From 20CM-2-55-15 sp964633285 (GTDB lineage: Bacteria; Acidobacteriota; Terriglobia; 20CM-2-55-15): DNA of 64,000 nt. Position 1 is the first letter of the stretch. Each line of letters opens with the position of its first letter. The stretch covers positions 1 to 64,000 of the forward strand of contig CAZWGA010000014.1 in NCBI GenBank assembly GCA_964633285.1. Direction: 5' to 3'. The translations under genes were made by a program, and so were the position numbers. The notes under the pieces are model-generated. The model saw only the letters and a list, made by a program, of their open reading frames with translations, did not search any database and had not been told where the DNA came from. Of this stretch, positions 8,881 through 17,271 are shown one piece after another.

Positions 8881-10215
8881 TTACGCAGGCAGGCGAATGG
8901 TGAATGTCGAACCGGAACCCACCCGGCTTGTCACGCCGATCGTGCCGCCCTGGCTTTCGATCGCATGTTTCACTATGGAGAGTCCCAGGCCCGTGCCGCC
9001 CAGTTCGCGGGATCGCGCTTTGTCGATTCGATAAAAGCGTTCAAAAATGCGCGGGAGTTCGTCCGCGGGAATTCCGTAACCCGAATCCGTGACCGAAAGA
9101 TTCAGCGTTGAATCCTGAATCTCGGCGGAAATCCGGATTTCGCCGCCGGGCTTGTTGTAGTGAATGGCATTGTCAACGAGGTTGGACAAAGCCGTCGACA
9201 ATCGGGAACGGTCGACCTGCACTTCAACCGCGGGACATTCCACGCAGACTTGAATCTCGCGCTCCCGCAGCAGCTTTCTCCGCGAAGATATCTGTTCTTC
9301 AACGACAACCTTCAAATCAATCCGGTCCCGGACGGCGGGAACTTCGGCTTCAAGTTTCGCGAGCGTGAGCAGATCGCTCACCAGCGCCTCAAGGTGTTCC
9401 GCATTTCGCTCGATGGTCTTCAGAAAATCTCCGGCGATTTGCGGGTCGTCTTTCGCGCCGGACAACAATGTCTCCGCATATCCGCGAATCGAAGTCAGCG
9501 GTGTCTTGAATTCGTGCGAGACATTTGCAACGAAATCGCGCCGCATGCGTTCAGTTCGGCGGATATCTGTGAGGTCATGGAAGACAATGACTGCCGAGTC
9601 CACCTGTCCCGACGCGTTTGAAACCGGCGCGACGTTCGCTTGAAGAATTCGGTTGTTTCCCACCATGATCTCCAGAACCTGTACGGGTTCGCCGTTGAGA
9701 ACAAGCCGGACGGCGCTTTCCAGTTCGGGTTTCCGGAATATTTCAAGTGGTGTCCGGCCGGCGAGATTTCGATCGGTGCCGAGCGCTTTGAGGATGGCGC
9801 TATTCGTCAGACTGACCCGGCCGGTACGATCCAGCACCATCACGCCCTGTCCCATCGCTTCGAGAATCAATTCGAGGCTCTGCTTTCCGTCCTGCAGTTC
9901 CCGCATTTTAGTATTGAGATTTTGAGCCATGGTATTCAGCGATGTACCCAGCGCGGCAATCTGCTCATCGCCGGCAATGGGAAGCCGCTGGTCGAGGTCG
10001 CCCGCCGCAAGTTGCGTCGCTGCAACCGAGATTTCATGAAGGGGTCTCGTGACGAAGACTCGTACAAGATGGCCGAATATCAACGTCAGAGTTATCGCGA
10101 TGGTTGCTACGAGCGCGACACCGGAGGGGGCCACAAGAAAACTCAGGACAACAGAAATGATTCCGATAATCAGGAGGTTCCAGAAGATGAGGCGGGAATG
10201 AAGCCGTGCCGTCAT
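8881..10215 (-). CDS. phoR: Phosphate-regulon sensor histidine kinase PhoR
   Basis: A 444-residue membrane kinase. Two close N-terminal helices (residues about 9-50) are followed by a HAMP domain (TRPLHEISVAATQLAAGDLD), a PAS domain (about 113-215), the HisKA box NVSHEFKTPLTSIRGY with phospho-acceptor H234, and an ATPase domain with LVDNAIHYN, DSGYGIP and GGTGLGLSIV. The short periplasmic part and PAS domain are the PhoR arrangement, in which the kinase senses phosphate through PstB/PhoU rather than directly. It begins three bases after phoB ends and is last in pstB-phoU-phoB-phoR. Only one kinase accompanies two PhoB-like regulators here. Confidence 0.9.
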   Translation of the reverse strand: MTARLHSRLIFWNLLIIGIISVVLSFLVAPSGVALVATIAITLTLIFGHLVRVFVTRPLHEISVAATQLAAGDLDQRLPIAGDEQIAALGTSLNTMAQNLNTKMRELQDGKQSLELILEAMGQGVMVLDRTGRVSLTNSAILKALGTDRNLAGRTPLEIFRKPELESAVRLVLNGEPVQVLEIMVGNNRILQANVAPVSNASGQVDSAVIVFHDLTDIRRTERMRRDFVANVSHEFKTPLTSIRGYAETLLSGAKDDPQIAGDFLKTIERNAEHLEALVSDLLTLAKLEAEVPAVRDRIDLKVVVEEQISSRRKLLREREIQVCVECPAVEVQVDRSRLSTALSNLVDNAIHYNKPGGEIRISAEIQDSTLNLSVTDSGYGIPADELPRIFERFYRIDKARSRELGGTGLGLSIVKHAIESQGGTIGVTSRVGSGSTFTIRLPA

Positions 10216-10218
10216 GTG

Positions 10219-10905
10219 CTATCCATCTTCCGAGGGATTTCCCATTCGGTAACCGACGCTTCTCACCGTCTCGACGCGCCTGCCTTCATTCTTCAATTTG
10301 TCGCGCAGGCGGCGGATGTGGGTGTCCAGTGTTCGCGAAGTCGCTTCGCCGTGATATCCCCAGACTTTGTCCATCAACAATTCCCGCGTCAGAACATTTC
10401 CGTGCGCTTGCATAAGTTCGTGAAGCAGATCGAATTCCTTTGGAGTCAAAGTAACACGCTGGTCGGCGACGACACATTGCCGGCGTCCGGGATACAACTG
10501 AATTCGTCCGGCACGAAGCAGATCGCTTCGTTTGTCTTTCATGCGCCGGAGGATGGACTTGACGCGCAAGACCAGTTCACGGGAGCTGAACGGTTTTGAA
10601 ACATAATCGTCCGCGCCCAGTTCGAATCCGATCACGCGATCGACTTCTTCTCCGCGCGCGGTCAGCATCACAATGGGTATGCGGTGGAAGCTGCGGCTTT
10701 GCCGCAGGGTCCGGCAAACCTCCATGCCGTCAACGTCCGGAAGCATAAGGTCGAGAATGATCAAGTCGGGCATTCGTTGATGAACGGATTCGAGCGCCGT
10801 GCGCCCGGTCGCAGCGGTGCTGACTTCGAAGCCCGCCTGGCTCAGGTTATAACTCACCAGGCGCTGAATATCGGGATCATCATCCACGATCAAGACGCGT
10901 ACCAT
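10219..10905 (-). CDS. phoB: Response regulator PhoB (copy 1)
   Basis: A 228-residue OmpR/PhoB-type regulator. The receiver has the acidic pair in VDDDPD, the phospho-acceptor D52 (LIILDLMLP), and the conserved lysine in YVSKPF. A winged-helix DNA-binding domain occupies the last 100 residues (SRTLDTHIRRLRDKL). When phosphorylated by PhoR, such proteins bind 11-base direct repeats (Pho boxes). Its 5' end overlaps the phoU stop by 26 bases, which suggests translational coupling. Likely targets are the repeat arrays described elsewhere in this window. Confidence 0.9.
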   Translation of the reverse strand: MVRVLIVDDDPDIQRLVSYNLSQAGFEVSTAATGRTALESVHQRMPDLIILDLMLPDVDGMEVCRTLRQSRSFHRIPIVMLTARGEEVDRVIGFELGADDYVSKPFSSRELVLRVKSILRRMKDKRSDLLRAGRIQLYPGRRQCVVADQRVTLTPKEFDLLHELMQAHGNVLTRELLMDKVWGYHGEATSRTLDTHIRRLRDKLKNEGRRVETVRSVGYRMGNPSEDG

Positions 10906-11566
10906 GCCGAATATCCTGCCCTCTCACCAGAAAGATAACCATCTCCGCAATGTTGGCGGAGTGGTCTCCAACGCGTTCGAGATGCTTCGCGATGAAGATC
11001 AGTTTGATTGCGCGCGAAATCGCTCGCGGATCCTCCAGCATGTATGTCAGGAGTTCGCGAAAAATCTGTTCATAAAGATCGTCGACTACCCGATCGTTGT
11101 GGATCACTTTCTCGGCGAGATCGGCATCCGAATTCACGAACGCATCCAGACTCTCTTTCAAAATGTGCTGCGCGGCATCTGCCATGATCGGCAGATCCAC
11201 AAGCCGCTTCAACTCAGGCTCGCGAATCAACTCAATCGCCCGTTCCGCGATATTGACGCCAATGTCGCCGATTCGCTCGATGTCCTTCACAATCTTTAAT
11301 ACCGTTGCAATGAATCTCAGGTCGCGTGCCACCGGCTGTTCGAGTGCCAGCACTTCGTAACAAAGGTTATCGATTTCGATTTCGAGAGCGTCGAGAGCAT
11401 CGTCACGATGGATCACCTCCTCAGCCAATGATGGGCGGCGATCCACAAGGGCACGGATGGCGTCGGAAATCATACGCTCCGCGTCGTGACTCATGAGGAG
11501 AAGCTTGTCCATCAACAACCGCAGTTGTTGTTCGTAATGCTTACTGGTGTGTTCGCGATCCGGCAT
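10880..11566 (-). CDS. phoU: Phosphate signalling protein PhoU (copy 1)
   Basis: A 228-residue all-alpha protein made of two PhoU repeats. The acidic metal-binding patches are visible, for example DDALDALEIEIDNLCYEVLAL and IVKDIERIGDIGVNIAERA in the first and HLERVGDHSANIAEMVIFL in the second. PhoU links Pst transport status to PhoR activity and normally represses the Pho response. It sits six bases after pstB in the same operon and overlaps phoB. It closely resembles the second copy at 22646-23329, including the start MP(D/E)REHTSK. Confidence 0.92.
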   Translation of the reverse strand: MPDREHTSKHYEQQLRLLMDKLLLMSHDAERMISDAIRALVDRRPSLAEEVIHRDDALDALEIEIDNLCYEVLALEQPVARDLRFIATVLKIVKDIERIGDIGVNIAERAIELIREPELKRLVDLPIMADAAQHILKESLDAFVNSDADLAEKVIHNDRVVDDLYEQIFRELLTYMLEDPRAISRAIKLIFIAKHLERVGDHSANIAEMVIFLVRGQDIRHGTRLDRG

Positions 11567-11572
11567 GACTCA

Positions 11573-12334
11573 TCATCCAAATCTTCCCGTTATGTAATCC
11601 TCGGTTTCTCGATTCGCAGGCGCCGTAAAAAGCCTCTTGGTCTCGCTGAACTCCACAAGCCGCCCCGTCAGAAAGAATCCCGTTTCATCGGAAATGCGCG
11701 CCGCCTGCTGCATGTTATGCGTAACAACCACGATCGTATATTTCTGTTTCAAGTTGTAAATCAATTCTTCAATCTTGGCTGTCGAAATAGGATCGAGCGC
11801 AGACGCCGGCTCGTCCATCAGCAAAACTTCGGGCTCGACCGCAAGCGCCCTTGCAATGCACAGCCGCTGTTGCTGCCCTCCGGACATCGACATGGCAGAC
11901 CGGTGAAGCCGGTCCTTGACTTCGTCCCACAAAGCGGCGGCACGAAGCGTCTTTTCAATGATCTCATCCAGCTTTCGTCCTTTCGCGATTCCATTGACAC
12001 GCACTCCGTAGGCCACATTGTCATAGATGGACATTGGAAAAGGATTCGAGCGCTGAAAAATCATTCCCACGCGACGCCGCAGATAAATCACATCCATGCT
12101 ATCGGCATAAACGTCTTCTCCGTCCAGCCGGACGTTTCCTTCGAGGCGCGCGCCCGGGATAAGGTCATTCATGCGGTTCAACGAGCGCAAAAACGTCGAT
12201 TTCCCGCAACCGGAGGGCCCTATCAGCGCCGTTACGCACTGTGGACGGATGTTTACCGAAACGTTATACAACGCTTGAAGGGATCCGTAATAAAAATTGG
12301 CCTGGGAAACGCTGATCTTTACGGGTTGGTCCAT
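11573..12334 (-). CDS. pstB: Phosphate ABC transporter ATP-binding protein PstB
   Basis: A 253-residue ABC ATPase with Walker A GPSGCGKST (residues 39-47), signature MSGGQQQRLCIARALA and Walker B VLLMDEPASALDP, typical of PstB. It energises PstC/PstA, encoded on the opposite strand. It is the first gene of pstB-phoU-phoB-phoR. I use ATG 12334 rather than ATG 12346, because the upstream ATG overlaps a TATTAT hexamer (12345-12350) that lies nine bases after a triple Pho box; transcription would begin near 12338 and leave almost no leader. With the longer start the protein has four extra residues (MKER). Confidence 0.93.
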   Translation of the reverse strand: MDQPVKISVSQANFYYGSLQALYNVSVNIRPQCVTALIGPSGCGKSTFLRSLNRMNDLIPGARLEGNVRLDGEDVYADSMDVIYLRRRVGMIFQRSNPFPMSIYDNVAYGVRVNGIAKGRKLDEIIEKTLRAAALWDEVKDRLHRSAMSMSGGQQQRLCIARALAVEPEVLLMDEPASALDPISTAKIEELIYNLKQKYTIVVVTHNMQQAARISDETGFFLTGRLVEFSETKRLFTAPANRETEDYITGRFG

Positions 12335-12344
12335 TCGCTCTTTC

Positions 12345-12388
12345 ATAATAGCTGAGCCGGTTTAAAGAATGTTACAGAACGGTGAACA
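12345..12388 (-). promoter_or_regulatory. Triple Pho box and -10 of the pstB operon
   Basis: Read on the minus strand, TGTTCAC (12388-12382), CTGTAAC (12377-12371) and TTTAAAC (12366-12360) are spaced exactly 11 bases, and TATTAT (12350-12345) follows nine bases later. This is the arrangement of PhoB-activated promoters, where the boxes stand in for the -35 element. Confidence 0.75.
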
Positions 12389-12422
12389 GCTTGGAAAATT
12401 GTTGCAGTTGTACGGCGAATAA

Positions 12423-12440
12423 AGTTCACACACTTGTCAC
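12423..12440 (+). promoter_or_regulatory. Double Pho box facing phoB2-pstSCA
   Basis: AGTTCAC (12423-12429) and TTGTCAC (12434-12440) lie 11 bases apart on the plus strand. The last repeat runs into a perfect ten-base palindrome, GTCACGTGAC (12436-12445). No good -10 is seen at the expected distance; GATACT at 12470-12475 is an alternative. Confidence 0.5.
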
Positions 12441-12476
12441 GTGACGGCTTTCCCTTGTTTGTGGCATTTGATACTT

Positions 12477-13178
12477 GTGACAAAAAAAATTCTGATCGTC
12501 GAGGATGAAAGCGATCTCGTCAAACTTCTGAAATACAACCTGGAAAAAGAAGGCTTCAGGGTGAACTACGCTACCGACGGGACTGTTGCGTTATCGGAAG
12601 TGCGCCGGGACACACCGGACCTGGTCATTCTGGATTTGATGCTCCCGGGGCTGGACGGGCTTGAAGTATGCCGGCAGCTTCGCCGGAATGACAGATTTGC
12701 GCGTATTCCGTTTCTCATACTTTCCGCTCTGGGCGAGGAAGCGGATCGCGTGGTCGGGCTCGAGCTCGGCGCGGACGATTACGTGACCAAGCCGTTCAGC
12801 ACCCGGGAAGTCATCGCTCGAGTTCGCGCCCTGCTTCGGCGCAATGAACCTGCGGGTCCGCAAAAGGCGAAGGTCCAGCGCGGCGAGATTGTTATTGATC
12901 CGACCTCGCACATCGTCAGTGTTTCCGGAAAATCCATTGAACTGAGCGCGCTGGAATTTCGGCTTCTCCATCATCTGGCTTCGCATCCCGGCATGGTTTT
13001 TTCACGAGACCAGCTTCTGGACAGCGTCTGGGGCGCCGATCGAACCGTCACGCCACGCAGCGTCGATGTTTATGTACGCCGGGTTCGCGAGAAGATTGAA
13101 CTCAAACCGCAGGAGCCGACATATGTACAAACCGTTCACGGCGTCGGTTACCGTTTCGCGATAAACGCGGAAGAATAG
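12477..13178 (+). CDS. PhoB-like response regulator (copy 2)
   Basis: A 233-residue OmpR/PhoB-family regulator: receiver with VEDESD and phospho-acceptor D53 (VILDLMLPGLDG), YVTKPFSTRE around the conserved lysine, and a C-terminal winged helix (TPRSVDVYVRRVREKI). I start it at GTG 12477, which gives the usual MTKKILIVEDE opening; a longer frame from 12441 would add an atypical leader. It is followed after one base by pstS, so it heads the pstSCA operon. It is a paralogue of the 10219-10905 regulator and has no kinase of its own nearby, so it may share PhoR or answer another sensor. Confidence 0.88.
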   Translation: MTKKILIVEDESDLVKLLKYNLEKEGFRVNYATDGTVALSEVRRDTPDLVILDLMLPGLDGLEVCRQLRRNDRFARIPFLILSALGEEADRVVGLELGADDYVTKPFSTREVIARVRALLRRNEPAGPQKAKVQRGEIVIDPTSHIVSVSGKSIELSALEFRLLHHLASHPGMVFSRDQLLDSVWGADRTVTPRSVDVYVRRVREKIELKPQEPTYVQTVHGVGYRFAINAEE

Positions 13179-13179
13179 A

Positions 13180-14223
13180 GTGAGCCGGACGGGTTCTGCT
13201 TTCGCCGCACTCGTGTTCGCTTTGTTGTGTTGCTCCTGCAATCCGTCGCTGCCCAACACGCAGGCCACTCCAGGAGATCAGGTCCTCATCAACGGTACAG
13301 GCGCGACCTTTCCTTATCCGATTTATTCCAAGTGGTTCGACCACTATCATCGCCTGCATCCCAAAATCCAGATCAACTATCAATCCCTGGGTTCGGGCGC
13401 CGGCATTCGTCAAATGATCGAAGGCACCGTCGACTTTGGCGCCAGCGATGGTCCTATGACCGAAGAGCAACTGAAGCTGGCGAAAAACAAGATTCTGCAT
13501 TTTCCAACCGTACTGGGGGCAGACGTTGTTGCGTACAACATCCCGGGTATCACTCAGGACATCAACTTTACGCCCGAGGCTATTGCCGGAATCTTTCTCG
13601 GTAAGATCACGAACTGGAGCGATCCGGAACTCCGAAATGCGAACCCGGGATTGAATCTTCCCGACAAAGAAGTTATTGTCTCTCACCGGTCGGATGCCAG
13701 CGGCACAACGTTCGTATGGACCGACTACCTTTCTAAAGTAAGTCCGGAATGGAAGAGTAGCGTCGGATGGAACACATCCGTCGACTGGCCGGTCGGATTG
13801 GGAGCTAAAGGAAACGAAGGCGTCTCCGGTTTCATCAAGCAAACCCCGAACAGCGTAGGCTACCTTGAGCTCGTCTATGCCGTGCAAAACAAGATGGCGT
13901 ACGGAAGAGTGCGCAACAAATCGGGAGTGTTCGTGAAAGCGGATCTCGCCACCATCACGGCTGCCGCGGCAAGCGCATCGATGCCTCCGGATTTCCGCGT
14001 ATCGATAACAAATTCGCCGGGAGCGGACGCTTATCCGATTTCCAGCTTTACCTGGTTGCTGATTCCGTCGAAGATCGCAGATCCCGTGAAGAAAGATACA
14101 ATCAGGAACTTCCTGCACTGGATGCTCGAGGACGGACAGAGCATGGTGGAATCGCTTTCGTACGCAAAGCTGCCGCGGGAGGTTGCGGCAATGGAAGAGA
14201 AAGCGATCGATGAAATCGATTAA
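13180..14223 (+). CDS. pstS: Phosphate-binding protein PstS
   Basis: A 347-residue periplasmic phosphate-binding protein. Phosphate-contact segments of the family are visible: GTGATFPYPIYSKWF near the N-terminus, LGSGAGIRQM and DFGASDGPM in the middle, and HRSDASGTTFVWTDYL further on. The signal region (ALLCCSCNPS) is cysteine-rich and could be lipidated, although no ideal lipobox fits. It starts at GTG 13180, one base after phoB2. Its 3' end overlaps pstC by 14 bases. It delivers phosphate to PstCAB. Confidence 0.93.
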   Translation: MSRTGSAFAALVFALLCCSCNPSLPNTQATPGDQVLINGTGATFPYPIYSKWFDHYHRLHPKIQINYQSLGSGAGIRQMIEGTVDFGASDGPMTEEQLKLAKNKILHFPTVLGADVVAYNIPGITQDINFTPEAIAGIFLGKITNWSDPELRNANPGLNLPDKEVIVSHRSDASGTTFVWTDYLSKVSPEWKSSVGWNTSVDWPVGLGAKGNEGVSGFIKQTPNSVGYLELVYAVQNKMAYGRVRNKSGVFVKADLATITAAAASASMPPDFRVSITNSPGADAYPISSFTWLLIPSKIADPVKKDTIRNFLHWMLEDGQSMVESLSYAKLPREVAAMEEKAIDEID

Positions 14224-15199
14224 ACCCATCGAAACTTCCGAAACCGCCGTCGTGGCGCATTCGGCGCGGACCTTCGTCAAGAAGCTGCAGCGTGGGGACC
14301 AGGCTGCATATCTCATAACCTTTATTTTTGCCGCGACGATTATTCTAATTGCGGCGATGTTGTTCTTCGACCTCTACAAGAGTTCGATTCTGACTCGAGA
14401 AAAATTCGGATGGAGTTTTCTAACCGGTACGAAATGGAATCCGGTTTCTGACAGGTTTGGGGCACTGCCCTTCGTCTATGGAACGCTGGTCACTTCCATC
14501 CTCGCCTTGATTCTCGGCGTACCGCTGGGGATAGGCGCTTCCATCTTTCTTGCAGAACTGGCGCCGGTTCGAGTCTCCGACGGTCTCGCATTTCTCATTG
14601 AACTGCTTGCCGCCGTCCCGAGCGTCATTTATGGCCTGCTGGCCATCTTCACTCTTGTGCCGATCTTGCGGGATAACGTCACGCCGGTGCTTAAATCGAC
14701 GCTGGGCTTCCTGCCGATCTTCAAGGGCCCGTCGTATGGATTCAGCCTTCTCGCCGCCGGAACGATCCTGGCGATCATGATCCTGCCTTTCATTATTTCG
14801 ATTTCCCGCGAAGTGCTCCTGGCCGTTCCGAGAGAACAGCGCGAAGCCTCGCTTGCATTGGGCGCGACGCGGTGGGAAACGGCGTGGCATGTGGTCGTGC
14901 CTTATGCGAAAGCGGGCATCATTGGTTCGATTTTTCTCGCTCTCGCCCGCGCCCTTGGGGAAACCATGGCGGTCACCATGGTCATCGGGAATACGCCGAA
15001 GATCAGCGCATCGCTGCTCGCGCCCGGACATTCGATCGCCGCGGCTATCGCCAATGAATTTGCGGAGGCCCCAAGCGATATGTACCGTTCGGCGCTGATC
15101 GAACTCGGCCTCGTGTTGTTCTGTATCACGATAATCGTCAACGCAGCGGCCCGGCTCATGATTCTGGGCATGGACCGGAGGGGCTCGGCGGAAAGATGA
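14210..15199 (+). CDS. pstC: Phosphate ABC transporter permease PstC
   Basis: A 329-residue inner-membrane permease with about six helices. The PstC hallmark region FGALPFVYGTLVTSILALI and the EAA loop (EASLALGATRWETAWHVVVP), which docks onto PstB, are present. I start it at ATG 14210, inside the end of pstS; the frame is open upstream to 14183 but that extension is strongly basic and lies within pstS. It overlaps pstA by four bases. It forms the phosphate channel with PstA. Confidence 0.92.
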   Translation: MKSIKPIETSETAVVAHSARTFVKKLQRGDQAAYLITFIFAATIILIAAMLFFDLYKSSILTREKFGWSFLTGTKWNPVSDRFGALPFVYGTLVTSILALILGVPLGIGASIFLAELAPVRVSDGLAFLIELLAAVPSVIYGLLAIFTLVPILRDNVTPVLKSTLGFLPIFKGPSYGFSLLAAGTILAIMILPFIISISREVLLAVPREQREASLALGATRWETAWHVVVPYAKAGIIGSIFLALARALGETMAVTMVIGNTPKISASLLAPGHSIAAAIANEFAEAPSDMYRSALIELGLVLFCITIIVNAAARLMILGMDRRGSAER

Positions 15200-16047
15200 C
15201 ATCGCGAAGCGTACGCAGGAAGATCACGAATGTTCTCATGTTTACTTTGACAGGCGTGTGCACGCTCGTTGCGATTTCCGTGTTGTTCTTTATTCTCGGA
15301 TACCTGCTGTGGGAAGGCGGACGATCTCTGAGCGTAAAGTTCTTCACCGAACTGCCCGCGCCGGTCGGAGAAACCGGGGGAGGCTTCGCCAACGCGATCG
15401 TGGGAAGCGCAAAACTTCTGCTGCTGGCGAGTCTGATCGGCGTTCCAATCGGTTTCTTCGGGGGCGTTTATCTTGCGGAATTCGGCGGGAAAACGATCGG
15501 ATTTTTCGTACGCTACACGACGGATCTTCTCAACGGCGTACCTTCGATTGTAATGGGCATTTTCGTGTATTCCCTGATAGTCCTGCCAATGAAGAAATTT
15601 TCCACCTTCGCCGGGGGAGTCGCGCTGGGAATCATGATGATTCCGATTGCAGTCCGCAGCACGGAGGAATTTCTTCGGGCTGTTCCCAATACTCTGCGCG
15701 AAGGCGCGCTGGCATTGGGAGCGACCAAGTGGCGTGCTGTCGCCACCGTCGTGGTACCTGCGGCGATGAGAGGAATCCTGACGGGAATCATGCTCGATCT
15801 CGCAAGAGTCGCGGGCGAGACCGCGCCGCTGTTGTTCACTGCGCTTAACAATCAGTTCTGGAGTCCCGGATGGACTCAGCCGACGGCTTCACTGCCGGTA
15901 ATGATTTTTACTCACGCCATCTCTCCCTATGACGACTGGCATGAACAGGCGTGGGCAGCAGGCCTTGTTCTGCTTTCGCTCGTTCTGGTCGTAAACATCA
16001 CGGCCCGGCTCATTCTTCGCCGTCAAACTAACACGCAGCACGGCTGA
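15196..16047 (+). CDS. pstA: Phosphate ABC transporter permease PstA
   Basis: A 283-residue permease and partner of PstC. It has about six helices, the PstA-type segment GGGFANAIVGSAKLLLLASL, the EAA loop EGALALGATKWRAVATVVVP and the conserved RVAGETAPLLFTALNNQFW. It overlaps pstC by four bases (ATGA), indicating translational coupling. In most bacteria pstB would follow; here pstB is on the other strand 3.7 kb away, and a DUF2252 gene follows after 18 bases instead. Confidence 0.93.
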   Translation: MTSRSVRRKITNVLMFTLTGVCTLVAISVLFFILGYLLWEGGRSLSVKFFTELPAPVGETGGGFANAIVGSAKLLLLASLIGVPIGFFGGVYLAEFGGKTIGFFVRYTTDLLNGVPSIVMGIFVYSLIVLPMKKFSTFAGGVALGIMMIPIAVRSTEEFLRAVPNTLREGALALGATKWRAVATVVVPAAMRGILTGIMLDLARVAGETAPLLFTALNNQFWSPGWTQPTASLPVMIFTHAISPYDDWHEQAWAAGLVLLSLVLVVNITARLILRRQTNTQHG

Positions 16048-16065
16048 GACTCGATCAGAATCCCG

Positions 16066-17154
16066 ATGAACATCTTTGAAAGCACTCGAAACTACGAAAC
16101 GTGGATGGCCTCGAAGACCGAAGTTGTGCCAGGCGATCTGCAATTCAAACACAAGGAAATGAGATCCTCGCTTTTCAGTTTCATGCGGGCCACGTTCTAT
16201 CGATGGGCGGAACTATGGAAAGCTCATTGTGAAACTCTGGACCGCGCGCCCTCCGTACTTGGCATTGGCGATCTTCATATCGAGAACTTCGGAACGTGGC
16301 GCGATGCCGAAGGCCGGCTGATCTGGGGCGTCAACGATTTCGATGAAGCGTGCCGCCTGCCTTACACCAATGACCTCGTCAGGCTGACAACGAGCGCTTA
16401 TCTGGCCATACGCGACGAACATCTCTGCATGCGGAAACGGGATGCTGCCGAGTTGATTCTGGAAGGTTACGTCGAGACTCTTCGAACAGGGGGGCGCCCG
16501 TTTGTGCTGGATGAGAATAATCGTTTTCTGCGAACCATTGCCCTCGCCGAACTGCGTGATCCCATCCGGTTCTGGCAGAAAATGCGCGACCTTCCCGCGT
16601 TTCGAGGCAAGCCCGCACCGGAACGGCGCGAAGCGCTGGAACTGCTTCTTGCCGATCCCGGCATGGCGTACCAGATCAAGACGCGGCGCGCCGGCCTTGG
16701 AAGTCTTGGCCGAGTGCGGCTCGTTGCCATTGGGAACTGGCGCGGCGGTCTGATTGCGCGCGAAATAAAAGCGAAGCTGCCTCCAGTGTGGAGTCGCGGG
16801 CGCAGCGAAAAGCCACCAGACACTTATGCGGAAATCATCCGCCGTGCCGTTCGTGTTCCGGATCCTTTCCTCGCCACACATGGAAACTGGATCGTCCGGC
16901 GCCTGGCGCCGGATTGTTCACGAATCGAACTGGCATCGTTGCCCCTGAGACGCGATGAAGGCCGCATCCTTTACGCCATGGGGTCCGAAACGGCGAATAT
17001 CCATCTCGGATCCGCATCGATCAAAGTGGTACTTCGAGACATCAATCAAAGACCCGCTCTTTGGCTTCATCGCGCTTCCAAACTGATGAGCGAAGCCCTT
17101 TCGCAGGATTGGAAGGCCCTATCTTCAAGGCAGCCCGCCGCTTCCCGGCTGTAA
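16066..17154 (+). CDS. DUF2252 family protein
   Basis: A 362-residue soluble protein of the DUF2252 family. Typical motifs are VLGIGDLHIENFGTWRD and VNDFDEACRLPYTNDLVRL, which resemble the catalytic loop and DFD-like element of aminoglycoside-phosphotransferase/protein-kinase-like folds. The biochemical role of the family is unknown to me. Starting 18 bases after pstA, it probably belongs to the pst operon, which is an uncommon partner. Its stop codon lies inside the first Pho repeat of the next promoter (17149-17155). Confidence 0.8.
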   Translation: MNIFESTRNYETWMASKTEVVPGDLQFKHKEMRSSLFSFMRATFYRWAELWKAHCETLDRAPSVLGIGDLHIENFGTWRDAEGRLIWGVNDFDEACRLPYTNDLVRLTTSAYLAIRDEHLCMRKRDAAELILEGYVETLRTGGRPFVLDENNRFLRTIALAELRDPIRFWQKMRDLPAFRGKPAPERREALELLLADPGMAYQIKTRRAGLGSLGRVRLVAIGNWRGGLIAREIKAKLPPVWSRGRSEKPPDTYAEIIRRAVRVPDPFLATHGNWIVRRLAPDCSRIELASLPLRRDEGRILYAMGSETANIHLGSASIKVVLRDINQRPALWLHRASKLMSEALSQDWKALSSRQPAASRL

Positions 17155-17177
17155 CAACCTTTTAATAATTCGTTCAC
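17149..17177 (+). promoter_or_regulatory. Triple Pho box upstream of the Oar-like receptor gene
   Basis: CTGTAAC (17149-17155), TTTTAAT (17160-17166) and CGTTCAC (17171-17177) sit at exact 11-base steps on the plus strand, with four-base spacers. The array overlaps the stop of the preceding gene. No strong -10 is visible at the expected place (TTGAAT at 17184-17189 is weak). Confidence 0.65.
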
Positions 17178-17271
17178 GACTGGTTGAATGCCCCTCCGTA
17201 GTGTGAATGGACGATTACTACCGATCATTGAATAACACATATCAATTCTGCTTTTCAGTAAGGAGGAATCC

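Noticed and set aside
9640..10599. 319-residue plus-strand open frame across phoR and phoB
   Set aside because: It covers two certain genes on the other strand and has no motif.
13102..14316. 404-residue minus-strand open frame
   Set aside because: It lies opposite pstS, which is certain from family motifs. Its translation has no domain and is rich in Arg and His, as expected for an antisense shadow.
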